The position numbers were made by a program, and so were the translations under genes. Shown piece after piece: positions 28,031 to 36,767 of a DNA stretch of 64,000 nucleotides. The notes beneath the pieces were generated by a model. The model saw only the letters and a program-made list of their open reading frames with translations, searched no databases and had not been told where the DNA came from. The DNA comes from Massilia yuzhufengensis (GTDB lineage: Bacteria > Pseudomonadota > Gammaproteobacteria > Burkholderiales > Burkholderiaceae_D): the NCBI RefSeq assembly GCF_900112225.1, contig NZ_FOLD01000007.1, positions 124,001 to 188,000 of the forward strand, written 5' to 3'. Position 1 is the stretch's first letter, and each line of letters opens with the position of its first letter.

Positions 28031-28434
28031 CATCGCTGACCCCGATCTGCCGCGCCCTGCTTGGGGCTGCATTCATCCTGGGCGCGGCCGCGCTGCTGGC
28101 CTGGGCCGCGCCGGCCTGGCTCGACCCGGAATGGGCGCGCCGGCTGGGCGGTGCGCTGCTCGGCGCCGTGGTGGTGGTGTACGCGAATGCCATCCCGAAA
28201 GCGCTGGTGGAACGCGCCCGCATGCGCTGCACCTCGCCCGGCGCCGACCAGGCCGCCCGCCGCTTCGCCGGCTGGGCCCTGGTGCTGGGCGGGCTGGCCT
28301 ACATGCTGGCCTGGCTGGTGGCGCCGCTCGACAAGGCGGGCATGATTGGCGGCCTGGCGCTCGGCGCCGCGGTCACCTGGGCAGCGCTCGGCTGCATGCG
28401 GATCGGTACGACGCAGCGCGGCGCCGGCCGCTAA
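28027..28434 (+). CDS. Four-helix membrane protein partnered with the ArsR repressor
   Basis: 135 residues with four hydrophobic segments (about 8-28, 40-55, 82-100 and 106-124). The conserved-looking motif VVVYANAIPKALV is reminiscent of the NxxPK segment in SdpI-like immunity membrane proteins. I infer an SdpR-SdpI-like pair (repressor plus membrane protein that may sequester it or confer immunity), but the similarity is slight. There is no signal peptide other than the first membrane segment. It overlaps the repressor gene by 4 bases. Inner-membrane location is likely; the function is unproven. Confidence 0.62.
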   Translation: MTSLTPICRALLGAAFILGAAALLAWAAPAWLDPEWARRLGGALLGAVVVVYANAIPKALVERARMRCTSPGADQAARRFAGWALVLGGLAYMLAWLVAPLDKAGMIGGLALGAAVTWAALGCMRIGTTQRGAGR

Positions 28435-28473
28435 AACTTGGTTCTTACCACCGTGACAACCTAGGGAGACTTC

Positions 28474-28812
28474 ATGCTTGCAATGCTGATGGGCGTAAAA
28501 AACATCGCACCGGCCGCACTGGCCGGACAGCTCGACGGCGGGCGCACCGTCGTGATCGACGTGAATGCCCAGCAGTCGTGGCTGAAGGCGCGCGTGCCGG
28601 GCGCGCTCAGCCTGGGTGTGGAATTCGACGCCGCCGCCCTGCCGCCGGATCGCAGCGCGAGCCTCGTCTTCTATTGCTCCAATCCGCTGTGCAGCAAGGC
28701 GCCGCGCGCGGCCCGGCGCGCCGGCAAGCTTGGCTACACCGATGTACGCGTGATGGCGGCAGGCATCACTGGCTGGATCGCAGCCGGCCTGCCGACCGAC
28801 AGCGGCGCATAA
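28474..28812 (+). CDS. Single-domain rhodanese-like protein
   Basis: 112 residues from the ATG at 28474, preceded by AGGGAGA. Rhodanese fold: TVVIDVNAQQSWLKARVPGA, then the active-site loop FYCSNPLCSKAP with the first Cys in the persulfide position, and GYTDVRVMAAGITGWIAAGLP at the end. A second Cys five residues later could form a disulfide with it. It could move sulfur between thiols or act in cyanide or thiosulfate handling; no partner is evident. Cytoplasmic. It follows the ArsR pair by 39 bases and may be cotranscribed. Confidence 0.87.
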   Translation: MLAMLMGVKNIAPAALAGQLDGGRTVVIDVNAQQSWLKARVPGALSLGVEFDAAALPPDRSASLVFYCSNPLCSKAPRAARRAGKLGYTDVRVMAAGITGWIAAGLPTDSGA

Positions 28813-28831
28813 GCGGCACATACGCGGCGGA

Positions 28832-29770
28832 TCAGCCGTCCTTGTTGATCCGGTTGACGAGGGCGCCGAGCACATCCTCGGCCAGGTCGTTGTCCACCTG
28901 GCAGGTGCCCGCGTTCTCGTGCCCGCCCCCGCCGTATTCCAGCATCAGCGCGCCGATATTCGTGTTCGACGTGCGGTTCAGGATCGACTTGCCGGTGGCG
29001 AAGACCGTGTTCTGCTGCTTCACCCCCCACAGCACGTGGATCGAGATATTCGTCTCGGGGAACAGCGCGTAGATGATGAAGCGGTTGCCGGCATAGATCA
29101 CGTCTTCGCTGCGCAAATCGAGCACCACCAGGTTCTTGTGGACCTGGGCGCAGCGCCGGATCTGTTCCTTGCAACGCTCGCTGTGCTCGAAGTACAGGGC
29201 GGTGCGCTCGCGCACGTCGGGCAGCTCCATGATCTGCTCGATCGAGTGCTGGGCGCAATAGTCGATCAGGGCCATCATGAGCTGGTAGTTCGAGATGCGG
29301 AATTCGTGGAAGCGCCCCAGGCCCGTGCGCGCGTCCATCAGGAAGTTGAGCAGGTTCCAGCCCTGCGCGAACAGCACTTCGTCGCGCGAGAAGCGGGCCG
29401 AGTCGCCCTTGTCCACCGCCGCCATCATGTCGCTCCAGCTCGCCGGGAACACTTTGGCGCCGCCGTAATGGTCGTACACGACCCGCGCGGCCGATGGCGC
29501 TTCGGGGTGGATGATGTGGTTGGCGCGCACCCCGGTGTTGCGGATGGTTTCCGACAAGTGGTGGTCGAACACCAGGTGGGCCGCCGCCACGTAAGGCAGG
29601 TTGGTCGTGATGTCGCGCGCGCTGATGGCGATTTTGCCATCCTGCATGTCCTTCGGATGCACGAACAGGATGTCGTCGATCAGGTCGAGGTGCTTGAGCA
29701 GCACTGCGCACACCAGGCCGTCGAAGTCGCTGCGGGTCACAAGTCGGAAACGTTGGTGGTCGGCTGACAT
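28832..29770 (-). CDS. DHH-family phosphoesterase (exopolyphosphatase-like)
   Basis: 312 residues from the ATG at 29770, chosen for AAAGGA 6 to 8 bases upstream. DHH superfamily: motif I RSDFDGLVCA, the DHH motif VFDHHLSE (about 75) and the DHHA1 C-terminus GGGGHENAGTC, which binds the nucleotide or polyphosphate end. Family members include RecJ, NrnA nano-RNases, cyclic-dinucleotide phosphodiesterases and exopolyphosphatases. This gene could therefore take part in pGpG, c-di-AMP or polyphosphate turnover, and the sequence alone does not choose. Cytoplasmic. It converges on the rhodanese gene with 19 bases between stops. Confidence 0.85.
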   Translation of the reverse strand: MSADHQRFRLVTRSDFDGLVCAVLLKHLDLIDDILFVHPKDMQDGKIAISARDITTNLPYVAAAHLVFDHHLSETIRNTGVRANHIIHPEAPSAARVVYDHYGGAKVFPASWSDMMAAVDKGDSARFSRDEVLFAQGWNLLNFLMDARTGLGRFHEFRISNYQLMMALIDYCAQHSIEQIMELPDVRERTALYFEHSERCKEQIRRCAQVHKNLVVLDLRSEDVIYAGNRFIIYALFPETNISIHVLWGVKQQNTVFATGKSILNRTSNTNIGALMLEYGGGGHENAGTCQVDNDLAEDVLGALVNRINKDG

Positions 29771-30094
29771 CGGCACATCCTTTCAAGGAGAGCAAGAGCG
29801 GGGGTCGTCGTCCGCGGGCGGTTCCGGGTAAGCGGGCAAGGCCGCTCCCGAAAGATCATACCTTGCAATGTTTCCGATTGTCAGCTTTTGCGTTGGCGCA
29901 TCCTGGCTGGGCTGGACGCCATCCATTCCCCGGATCATGCAGGCTGTCGCACGGCAGTAGCCTGCAGCGGCCGCCAAGGGTAAAGTTGCATCATCCCAAC
30001 AGATGTGGCGGTCGGAAATGTTGTATTTCCGGCACGCGCAGGCGGCAACGCGGTACACTCGCCGCTCGCACCAAGATTTGACGAAACCAACACC
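29771..30094. other. Divergent intergenic region without a recognisable gene
   Basis: 324 bases between the DHH gene and the LytS-like kinase. The only sites I can support are the AAGGA before the DHH start and a weak TACACT near 30052. No repeat of families A, B or C is present. Short open frames here have no ribosome site and look non-coding. Confidence 0.55.
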
Positions 30095-31378
30095 ATGCAA
30101 GCCAGGAACACCAACCAGCAGTATTTTTCCAGCGTCCTGTCGTGGCTCTACCGCGGCTTCGACGCGGTGGCGACCTGGGTCACCCAGCTGTCGTGGTGGA
30201 AGTTCCTGCTGTTCGCGATCCTGACCCTGACCGCCGGCGCGATCCTGCAGGAAGAACTGTTCTCCGGCCCCGCCGAAGAAGAAATCACCCGCGCCGAGCG
30301 CGAGGCCGGCCGCCGCAGCGATGCCGCCATCCTGATCGACGAACGCGGCATCCACTACAACCCGCGCAACCGCACCCGCAGCGGGGCCAGCACGGCGCCG
30401 CCGGAAGCGCCGAGCGCGCCGCCAGAGCCCGGCGCCGCGCCCGAAGCACCGGTCGCGCCGGCCGCCCCGGGCGTGCCCGCCCCCGCCACCACGCCCAACC
30501 CGCCGGCCGCGGGCGCCAGCAGCGAATCGGTCCATATCGAACTGCCACCGCAGATCGGCGAAGAATTGTCGAACGCGATCGAAGCGGCCGTGGAAGACGC
30601 GGCCGAACAAAAGGTGTCGCGCTACCACAAGCAGGCTTCGACCTGGTTCATGAACTTCGTGATCCTGTTCGTGCTCGCATTATTCGGCACCAAGGCCCTG
30701 GTCGGCGGCAAGAAACGCGCCGACGCCGAGGTGCAGGTGGCCAATGCGGCGGCCGAGCGCGAAGCGATGCAGCGCCAGCTGTCCGAGACCAAGATGCAGA
30801 TGATGCAGGCGCAGGTGGAACCGCACTTCCTGTTCAACACCCTGGCCTCGGTCGAGCACCTGATCCAGGTCGATCCGCCGCGCGCCTCGGCCATGCAGCG
30901 CAGCCTGATCCAGTACCTGCGCGCGGTGCTGCCGCAGATGCGCGACAACGCCGTGGTCACCGGCCTGGGGCGCGAAGTGGACATGGTGACGGCCTACCTG
31001 AACCTGCTGCGCATGCGCATGGAAGAGCGCCTCACGGTGGTGATGCAGGTCCCCGACAGCCTGCGCAGCGCAGCATTCCCGCCGATGATGCTGCAGTCGA
31101 TGGTGGAAAACGCCATCAAGCACGGCCTCGAATGCAAGCCCGAAGGCGGCACCCTGAAGATCCAGGCGGACGTGGTCGACAACCGCTTGCGCGTAACCGT
31201 CACCGACGACGGCGTGGGGTTTGGCGTGGTGCCGAGCGACGGCACGGGCCTGGGCCTGCAGACCATCCGCGACCGCCTCAAGCTGCTGCACGGCGACGCC
31301 GGCCAGCTGCACATCGCCGCCAACAGCCCGACCGGCGTGATCGCGATGATCGAAGTGCCTTACCACGTGTCGAAATAA
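30095..31378 (+). CDS. LytS/AlgZ-type sensor histidine kinase
   Basis: 427 residues from the ATG at 30095. A membrane segment is at about 33-52 and a second at about 186-206. Between them lies a region of about 130 residues with a Pro/Ala-rich stretch (about 105-150) that would sit outside the inner membrane. The catalytic part is the His_kinase/HATPase pair: phosphoacceptor His244 in EPHFLFNTLASVEHL, N-box MVENAIKHGL and GTGLGLQTIRDRL. This is the kinase class that pairs with LytTR regulators, and a LytTR gene follows by 87 bases. A hairpin in that gap could lower read-through. The signal sensed is unknown. Confidence 0.92.
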   Translation: MQARNTNQQYFSSVLSWLYRGFDAVATWVTQLSWWKFLLFAILTLTAGAILQEELFSGPAEEEITRAEREAGRRSDAAILIDERGIHYNPRNRTRSGASTAPPEAPSAPPEPGAAPEAPVAPAAPGVPAPATTPNPPAAGASSESVHIELPPQIGEELSNAIEAAVEDAAEQKVSRYHKQASTWFMNFVILFVLALFGTKALVGGKKRADAEVQVANAAAEREAMQRQLSETKMQMMQAQVEPHFLFNTLASVEHLIQVDPPRASAMQRSLIQYLRAVLPQMRDNAVVTGLGREVDMVTAYLNLLRMRMEERLTVVMQVPDSLRSAAFPPMMLQSMVENAIKHGLECKPEGGTLKIQADVVDNRLRVTVTDDGVGFGVVPSDGTGLGLQTIRDRLKLLHGDAGQLHIAANSPTGVIAMIEVPYHVSK

Positions 31379-31428
31379 GCGCCCCTGCGAGATTTATCCG
31401 CAGCAACTTGCCTGCGGGGCGATTTCAT
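31379..31428 (+). terminator. Hairpin in the kinase-regulator gap, possible attenuator
   Basis: CGCCCC at about 31380 and GGGGCG at about 31417 can pair across a loop of about 30 bases, followed by only a short ATTT. A weak terminator or RNA structure between two genes expected to be cotranscribed; low confidence. Confidence 0.35.
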
Positions 31429-31465
31429 TGAATAATTGTCACCTAACTTTGCTACCGGATCGATC

Positions 31466-32227
31466 ATGCCTACCGCGATTATTGCCGACGACGAAAGACT
31501 GATGCGCGACCAGCTGCGCCTGCGCCTGTCGGAGGCCTGGCCGGAACTGGAGATCCTGGGCGAAGCCAAGAACGGCGAGGAAGCCGTGGAACTGGTCGAG
31601 CAACTGAACCCCGACCTGACCTTCCTCGACATCCGCATGCCCGGCAAGACCGGCATGGAAGCGGCGCGCGACATCGGCGATCGCAGCCAGGTGGTGTTCG
31701 TCACCGCCTACGACCAGTACGCGGTGGAAGCCTTCGAGCGCGGCGCGGTCGACTACGTCCTCAAGCCTACCGAACCGGAGCGCCTGAAGGTGACGGTCGA
31801 CCGCCTCAAGCAGCGCCTCGAGCGCCCGGCCGGCAAGGTGAACGACAGCGTACAGGCGATGCTGTCGCAACTGGCCGAAAAGATCGGCGCGCCGAAGCCG
31901 AAGCACCTGCAGTGGATCCAGGCCAGCATCGGCCAGGACCTGCGCATGATCCCCGTGGAAGACATCCTGTTCTTCCGCTCGGACGAAAAATATACCTGCG
32001 TGCAGACGGCGTCGTTTGAGGCCTTGATCCGCAAGCCGGTGCGGGATTTGGCGGAAGAACTGGATCCGTCGCTGTTCTGGCAGATCCACCGGGCCACGCT
32101 GGTAAACGTCAACGCGATCGAGGGCGTGACGCGGGATATTCGCGGGCGGCATCTGGTGCTGGTGAAGGGGCGGCCGGAGAAGCTTGAGGTGAGCAGGAGT
32201 TTCTTGCATTTGTTCAAGCAGATGTAA
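31466..32227 (+). CDS. LytTR-family response regulator (AlgR/LytR-like)
   Basis: 253 residues from the ATG at 31466. The receiver domain (about 2-120) has acceptor Asp55 in TFLDIRMPGKTG, with DDERLMRDQ near the start and the conserved Lys in YVLKPTEPERL. The LytTR DNA-binding domain (about 145-250) contains HLQWIQASIGQDLRMIPVED and FWQIHRATLVNVNAIE. It is the natural partner of the preceding LytS-type kinase. Such pairs control envelope, alginate, nucleoside or biofilm functions, but the target cannot be read here. Cytoplasmic. Confidence 0.93.
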   Translation: MPTAIIADDERLMRDQLRLRLSEAWPELEILGEAKNGEEAVELVEQLNPDLTFLDIRMPGKTGMEAARDIGDRSQVVFVTAYDQYAVEAFERGAVDYVLKPTEPERLKVTVDRLKQRLERPAGKVNDSVQAMLSQLAEKIGAPKPKHLQWIQASIGQDLRMIPVEDILFFRSDEKYTCVQTASFEALIRKPVRDLAEELDPSLFWQIHRATLVNVNAIEGVTRDIRGRHLVLVKGRPEKLEVSRSFLHLFKQM

Positions 32228-32279
32228 GGCCGCGTCTTCACTGTCGTTGGACTACGGCTGTTCCCTGCGTTATCCCCAA

Positions 32280-32312
32280 AACCGTCGTACGCGCCAGTGG
32301 CGCGCATGACGG
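32280..32312. repeat. Family A-related palindrome
   Basis: Starts with the family A head AACCGTCGT but carries a different stem, GCGCCA g TGGCGC, and closes with GACGG. The same GCGCCAGTGGCGC core occurs in the copy at 54180-54206. It lies within the 208-base gap after the LytTR gene, which holds nothing else I can name. Confidence 0.55.
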
Positions 32313-32435
32313 ATCATATGTTGGGGTGGTAAATACCTCCCCGCCCCCTTTGTCTCGCATCAACCCCCCTCCCTCCCCCACGCCGTAATGTAGAGCTTCC
32401 GGCCTTTCCACGGCCCTTACTGGCAGCTTTCCCGC

Positions 32436-33632
32436 ATGACACCACAGCGACGCTTCCGCCGGCGCAACGCGGGGACCGCGGTTCTCGTGTTCTCGTTCCT
32501 GGGCGGTTATTGTGCCGGCCATGCGGCCGCCGCCATGCGCCGGACGCGCAGCGTGCGGCGGACCATGCGCGAACTCGACGGCCGGCGCATCGTGCACAGC
32601 GCGAGCGACGCCATCCTCTCCATCGACGAGCACGCCGTTATCCTGTTCGCCAACCCGGCCGCCGCGCACATGTTCGCCAGCAGCGTGCTGGCCATGCAGG
32701 GCAGCTCGCTGGCGCGCTTCATCCAGGCATCCGGCCGCAAGGCCGACACGCCCTACGATTACTTCCCTTCCGGCGGTGGGCGCGCGGGCCGGCGCGCCAC
32801 CGACTACGCGGTCACGGGCATCCGCGCCAATGGCCAGCTGTTCCCGATCGAAGGCTCGATCTCCACCGTGCAGCACGACGGCCACCAGGTCTGCACCGTG
32901 ATCCTGCGCGACGTCTCCGAGCGCCACCTGGTGCAGCAGAAGCTGGCGCGCTCGCACGACCAGTTGCGCCAGCTCTCCACCGCCCTGCAGACCATCCGCG
33001 AAGAAGAGCGCACCCACATCGCACGCGAGCTGCACGACGACCTCGGCCAGCTGCTGGCCTCGCTGCGCATGGACCTGACCCTGCTCCAGCAGTACAACCC
33101 CATGCCCGAGCCGGGCCAGCGCCTGGTCGAAGGCATGGAAACCAACCTGCTCATGGCCATCGCTTCGCTGCGCCGCATCGCCACCAACCTGCGCCCGCGC
33201 GCGCTCGACGAAGGCGGGCTGTTCTTCGCGCTGCAGGGCCTGCGCGACGACTTCGTCGAGCGCCACGGCATCGCCTGCACCCTGCTGGCCGAAGAAGACG
33301 CGCTGCGCCTCGACGACGCCGCCAGCACCGCCATCTTCCGCATCGTGCAAGAGGCGCTCACCAACATCGCACGCCACGCCGGCGCCACGCGGGTGCTGCT
33401 CAACCTCGACCGCAGCGATGGCGAGCTGCTGCTCACCATCCGCGACGACGGCCGCGGCATCCGCACCGAAGACATGGAAAAGAAAGAGTCGCTGGGCCTG
33501 GTCGGCATGCGCGAACGGGTCTGGAACATGCGCGGCGAGATCACCATCAGCAGCGACGACGAACCCGGCACGCGCATCGATATCGTGCTGCCGCTGGAGC
33601 ACCGCAACATCGAAGAAGAAGTCGGTCACTGA
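32436..33632 (+). CDS. PAS-containing NarX/DegS-type sensor histidine kinase
   Basis: 398 residues. One N-terminal hydrophobic segment (about 12-32, AVLVFSFLGGYCAGHAAAA) anchors it. A PAS domain (about 50-175) is followed by HisKA_3 with His200 in ARELHDDLGQ and a HATPase domain with EALTNIARHA and DDGRGI. This family normally phosphorylates NarL/FixJ-type regulators, none of which is adjacent, so it is an orphan kinase in this window. Its stop precedes the porin gene by 147 bases on the same strand; a regulatory link to the porin is possible but unproven. Confidence 0.9.
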   Translation: MTPQRRFRRRNAGTAVLVFSFLGGYCAGHAAAAMRRTRSVRRTMRELDGRRIVHSASDAILSIDEHAVILFANPAAAHMFASSVLAMQGSSLARFIQASGRKADTPYDYFPSGGGRAGRRATDYAVTGIRANGQLFPIEGSISTVQHDGHQVCTVILRDVSERHLVQQKLARSHDQLRQLSTALQTIREEERTHIARELHDDLGQLLASLRMDLTLLQQYNPMPEPGQRLVEGMETNLLMAIASLRRIATNLRPRALDEGGLFFALQGLRDDFVERHGIACTLLAEEDALRLDDAASTAIFRIVQEALTNIARHAGATRVLLNLDRSDGELLLTIRDDGRGIRTEDMEKKESLGLVGMRERVWNMRGEITISSDDEPGTRIDIVLPLEHRNIEEEVGH

Positions 33633-33779
33633 GCAGCAAACCATGCACCGGCAGGCCTTGGGCATATCAGGATGTCACGTAGCAACATGTCACTAAGCCG
33701 ACATATTCGCTAGGTAACATTCGCAGCGATCCGAGTGATTAGTAACTCGACATCCTGTCCAAACCTACTGGAGATCTTC

Positions 33780-34793
33780 ATGAAGTATAAGTACCTGGCA
33801 GCTGCCCTGCTGTCCTCCCTCCCGCTGTTCGCCCAAGCCCAGACCAACGTCACCATCTATGGCGTGATGGACGCAGCGGTTGCCGTGGAAGACACCGACG
33901 CACCGGGTGAAGACCGTCGCACCGTGATCAATTCGGGTAACCAGTCGAGCAGCCGCATCGGCTTCCGTGGTACCGAGGAACTGGGCAACGGCCTGAAAGC
34001 AATGTTCAACATCGAAGCCGGGGTCGCCCTCGACACCGGCGCCGCCGATTCCGCGCTGTTCGGCCGCCGCGCTGTGGTCGGCCTGCAAGGTAACTTCGGC
34101 ACTGTGACCGTGGGCCGCGAATACAGCCCGATCGCCGCTGTCGCCGCCGCCACCGACATCCTGGGCCAGGGCATGTTCGGCAGCAACCTGTCGGCCTTCG
34201 GCACCAACCGCCTGACCCGCCGCCTGGCCAACTCGGTGAATTACAAATCCAACGCGCTGAGCGGCTTCACCGTCAACGCCGCCTACTCGGCCGGCGAGCG
34301 CACCGCCGACCCGTCGGCCGACCTGGTGGGCGTGTCGCTCGAATACAAGAACGGCGGCCTCTACCTGGGCGCGGGCTACCACCAGTACGAGCGCCTGGCC
34401 ACCGGCGACGACAAGGAAATGGCGATCGGCGCGGGCTACACCATGGGCGCCTTCGAGATCAAGGGCAACTACCTGGAAGCCGACCTGACCGGCGCCAACA
34501 ACGCCTACAAGAACACGAACTTGGGCGTGGCCTACACCACCGGCGCCAACAAGTTCTTCGTCAACTTCCAGCAGCAGAAGATCGAAAGCGGCGCCAAGGG
34601 CAACACCGTGTCGCTGGCCTACACCTACACGCTGTCCAAGCGCACCAACATCTACTCGACCTACGCGCAGCTGCGCAACAACGGCCGCGGCGTGTTCGGC
34701 ATCAGCTCCTCGTCGACCGCGGTCACCCCGCCGGCCACCGCGCTGGGCGCCGATCCGTCGGTGTTCACCGTGGGCGTGCGCCACGCGTTCTAA
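33780..34793 (+). CDS. Gram-negative porin, Burkholderiales type
   Basis: 337 residues from the ATG at 33780, chosen because the signal peptide MKYKYLAAALLSSLPLFAQA follows directly and GGAG lies 8 bases upstream. The mature protein begins QTNVTIYGVMDAAV, typical of the OmpC-like 16-stranded trimeric porins of betaproteobacteria, and ends in a C-terminal Phe (VGVRHAF) as BAM substrates do. It allows passive diffusion of small solutes across the outer membrane. Two direct ATGTCAC repeats 15 bases apart lie upstream (33672 and 33687) and may be a regulator site. A strong terminator follows. Confidence 0.95.
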   Translation: MKYKYLAAALLSSLPLFAQAQTNVTIYGVMDAAVAVEDTDAPGEDRRTVINSGNQSSSRIGFRGTEELGNGLKAMFNIEAGVALDTGAADSALFGRRAVVGLQGNFGTVTVGREYSPIAAVAAATDILGQGMFGSNLSAFGTNRLTRRLANSVNYKSNALSGFTVNAAYSAGERTADPSADLVGVSLEYKNGGLYLGAGYHQYERLATGDDKEMAIGAGYTMGAFEIKGNYLEADLTGANNAYKNTNLGVAYTTGANKFFVNFQQQKIESGAKGNTVSLAYTYTLSKRTNIYSTYAQLRNNGRGVFGISSSSTAVTPPATALGADPSVFTVGVRHAF

Positions 34794-34834
34794 GAGCCTC
34801 CTCACACGCGGCGCTCGCCGCGTGCGCAACACCG

Positions 34835-34858
34835 ATGCCGGCACACGCCGGCATTTTT
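34835..34858 (+). terminator. Rho-independent terminator of the porin gene
   Basis: Stem ATGCCGGC/GCCGGCAT with an ACAC loop and five T residues, preceded by a second hairpin (CACGCGGC/GCCGCGTG at 34805-34824). Confidence 0.9.
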
Positions 34859-34868
34859 CGTGGCGCGG

Positions 34869-36767
34869 CTAGCGGCACAACACTCCGCTGCACGGCAGCG
34901 CCGCGTTCAGGTCCACCACCGTGCTGTGGCCCGGGCTGCCGGTCGGCGGCGCAACGCCCTTGCCGATGATGAAGGCGGACGAATGGGCGCCGAACAGTCC
35001 CGCAGGATACGCGAAGGGCTTCATCACCACGTAGCCGTCCTCGAGGCGCCGCAGCAGCTCCGGCCGCGGCGGTCCGGCCTGGCCGGCGGTGGCGCGGAAA
35101 TGCGCCCGCACCACCTCGATATCCGACGGCGCAACCGGGCGCAGGATGCCGCGCGCTTGAGCGTCCTGCAGGCCCGGCTTGCCGGCCTGGGGCGCCGCGC
35201 GGTCGCGGAAGGACTCGGGCGGCGTATCGGGCGACGTGACATACCCTTGCAGCGGCCGGGTCGACTCGGTGATCTCGATGCGCCCGCCGCGCGCCTTCGT
35301 GTAGACGCTGGTGGCATTGCGCCGGAACGCCTGGCGCGCCGACGAATTGACCGAGTCGAGCGAGGCGCCCTCGTTGAAGTAGCGGTAGCCGCAGGCCCCC
35401 CTTGGCTCGTAGCTGGTGGTGATGACGGGCGTACCCTTGGGCAGCCCGGCTACCGCCTGCCGGTGGTAGCCGGTGGCGAATACCGCGACGATGCGGGTGC
35501 CTTCGCTCCAGCCGACCGACCAGATCGTCGGGTCGTAGGCGCCAAGCACCAGCGCCACCGGTTTATCCGCATGCACCGCGATGTCGAACTGGGTCGCCTG
35601 GCTGCCGCTCTGGTCGATCTGGAAGGGCAGCCTGCGTCCGGCATAGCCGCCCGCGACCACCACGATGGTGTCGGGCGGAAGCTCCGCTTCCATGAACGAA
35701 CAGGACTGCGCCGGCGCGGGCGTCTGGCCGCGCGGGAACTGGTACGGCGCCTCGAGCGGTGCGGGCACGGGCTTGGGCGGAGGCGGGGCCGGGAACGCGA
35801 ACGGCACCATCGCGGCGCTGGCCGCCGGCGCCTTCGCGGCGGACGGCTCCAGCGTGCCGGGGGTGAGCTGCACCAGGCCGGCCAGTTCCTTGCACAGGTC
35901 GGGCTCGCCGAGTGTGGCGCGGTCCTGTTCGTGGCAATACCATTTCACCCTGCGCTCGACCTGCGCGCCGATCTTCGTGCTCACGCCTGCCGCTGCGAAC
36001 AGCTTCACCCGCTGCAGGTTGGTCTCGACGTGCTCGCGCCGGCCACGGGACATCGGCGCTGTCGCTGCGAGCACGGCATCCTCGACCAGGTTCTGGGCCG
36101 GGCTGGATCCGCTGAAGGGAATGGCGAGCCGGGCGCCGCGCGCGATGAGCAGCGACGCGATGCGTGGATCGCGGCAGAACCGGATCGGATACTCGTCGTT
36201 CTTGCGTCCGTTGACGTCGGCCTTGCCGGCATCGATCACCGCGGCCAGCGCAGCGCGCCGCAGCGCCGGCGCGGCGTCGGTCGATTGCGGCCGGCCCTCG
36301 CACTGGAACAGGATGTCCTTGTCCACCGCGGGCTCCACGCCGAGCGGCTTGTCCAGCAGGTAGCGCACCACCGGCGTGTTACCCGCCCCTACCGCGTATC
36401 GCAGCAGTGGGCCGGCGTCGCAGGTGGCGCCGGGCGTCCCCTCCAGGATGGACAAGGCCTCGCGCGTACGCAACGCGGCCTGCTCGGCGGCTGTGGCCTG
36501 CCTGGCGAAGCCCAGTATGCGCGCCGGCTTGGCCTGCTTGATGCGAAAATCGAGCCAGTCGCGCAGCGCGGCATCGACCTGCGCGGGCGTGCCGCTTGCG
36601 AGCAGCTTGCCGTTCGGGGTAGCCGGGAAATAGGTGCAGCCGGTCCCGCCGACGGCCAGGGCGTCCGGTGCTGCCGCAAGGGGCAGCGACACGGCCAGGC
36701 CGGCCTGCGCCAGCACCTTGCGCGACAAGCGTCGGGATTCGTGGCAAGGTAGAGAGTGCAATGGCAT
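34869..36767 (-). CDS. Exported ankyrin-like protein with unknown C-terminal domain
   Basis: 632 residues from the ATG at 36767, chosen because a signal-like N-terminus follows (RRLSRKVLAQAGLAVSLPLAAAPDALA). An in-frame upstream codon at 36815 has no ribosome site. Residues about 100-330 contain degenerate ankyrin-type repeats (GPLLRYAVGAGNTPVVRYLL; ASLLIARGARLAIP). A Pro/Ala-rich linker (about 340-370) leads to a C-terminal part of about 260 residues that I do not recognise, with VVVAGGYAGRRLPF and an apparent hydrophobic core. It is probably periplasmic or surface-exposed. It stands alone upstream of, and divergent from, the carotenoid genes; no functional link is proposed. Confidence 0.68.
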   Translation of the reverse strand: MPLHSLPCHESRRLSRKVLAQAGLAVSLPLAAAPDALAVGGTGCTYFPATPNGKLLASGTPAQVDAALRDWLDFRIKQAKPARILGFARQATAAEQAALRTREALSILEGTPGATCDAGPLLRYAVGAGNTPVVRYLLDKPLGVEPAVDKDILFQCEGRPQSTDAAPALRRAALAAVIDAGKADVNGRKNDEYPIRFCRDPRIASLLIARGARLAIPFSGSSPAQNLVEDAVLAATAPMSRGRREHVETNLQRVKLFAAAGVSTKIGAQVERRVKWYCHEQDRATLGEPDLCKELAGLVQLTPGTLEPSAAKAPAASAAMVPFAFPAPPPPKPVPAPLEAPYQFPRGQTPAPAQSCSFMEAELPPDTIVVVAGGYAGRRLPFQIDQSGSQATQFDIAVHADKPVALVLGAYDPTIWSVGWSEGTRIVAVFATGYHRQAVAGLPKGTPVITTSYEPRGACGYRYFNEGASLDSVNSSARQAFRRNATSVYTKARGGRIEITESTRPLQGYVTSPDTPPESFRDRAAPQAGKPGLQDAQARGILRPVAPSDIEVVRAHFRATAGQAGPPRPELLRRLEDGYVVMKPFAYPAGLFGAHSSAFIIGKGVAPPTGSPGHSTVVDLNAALPCSGVLCR

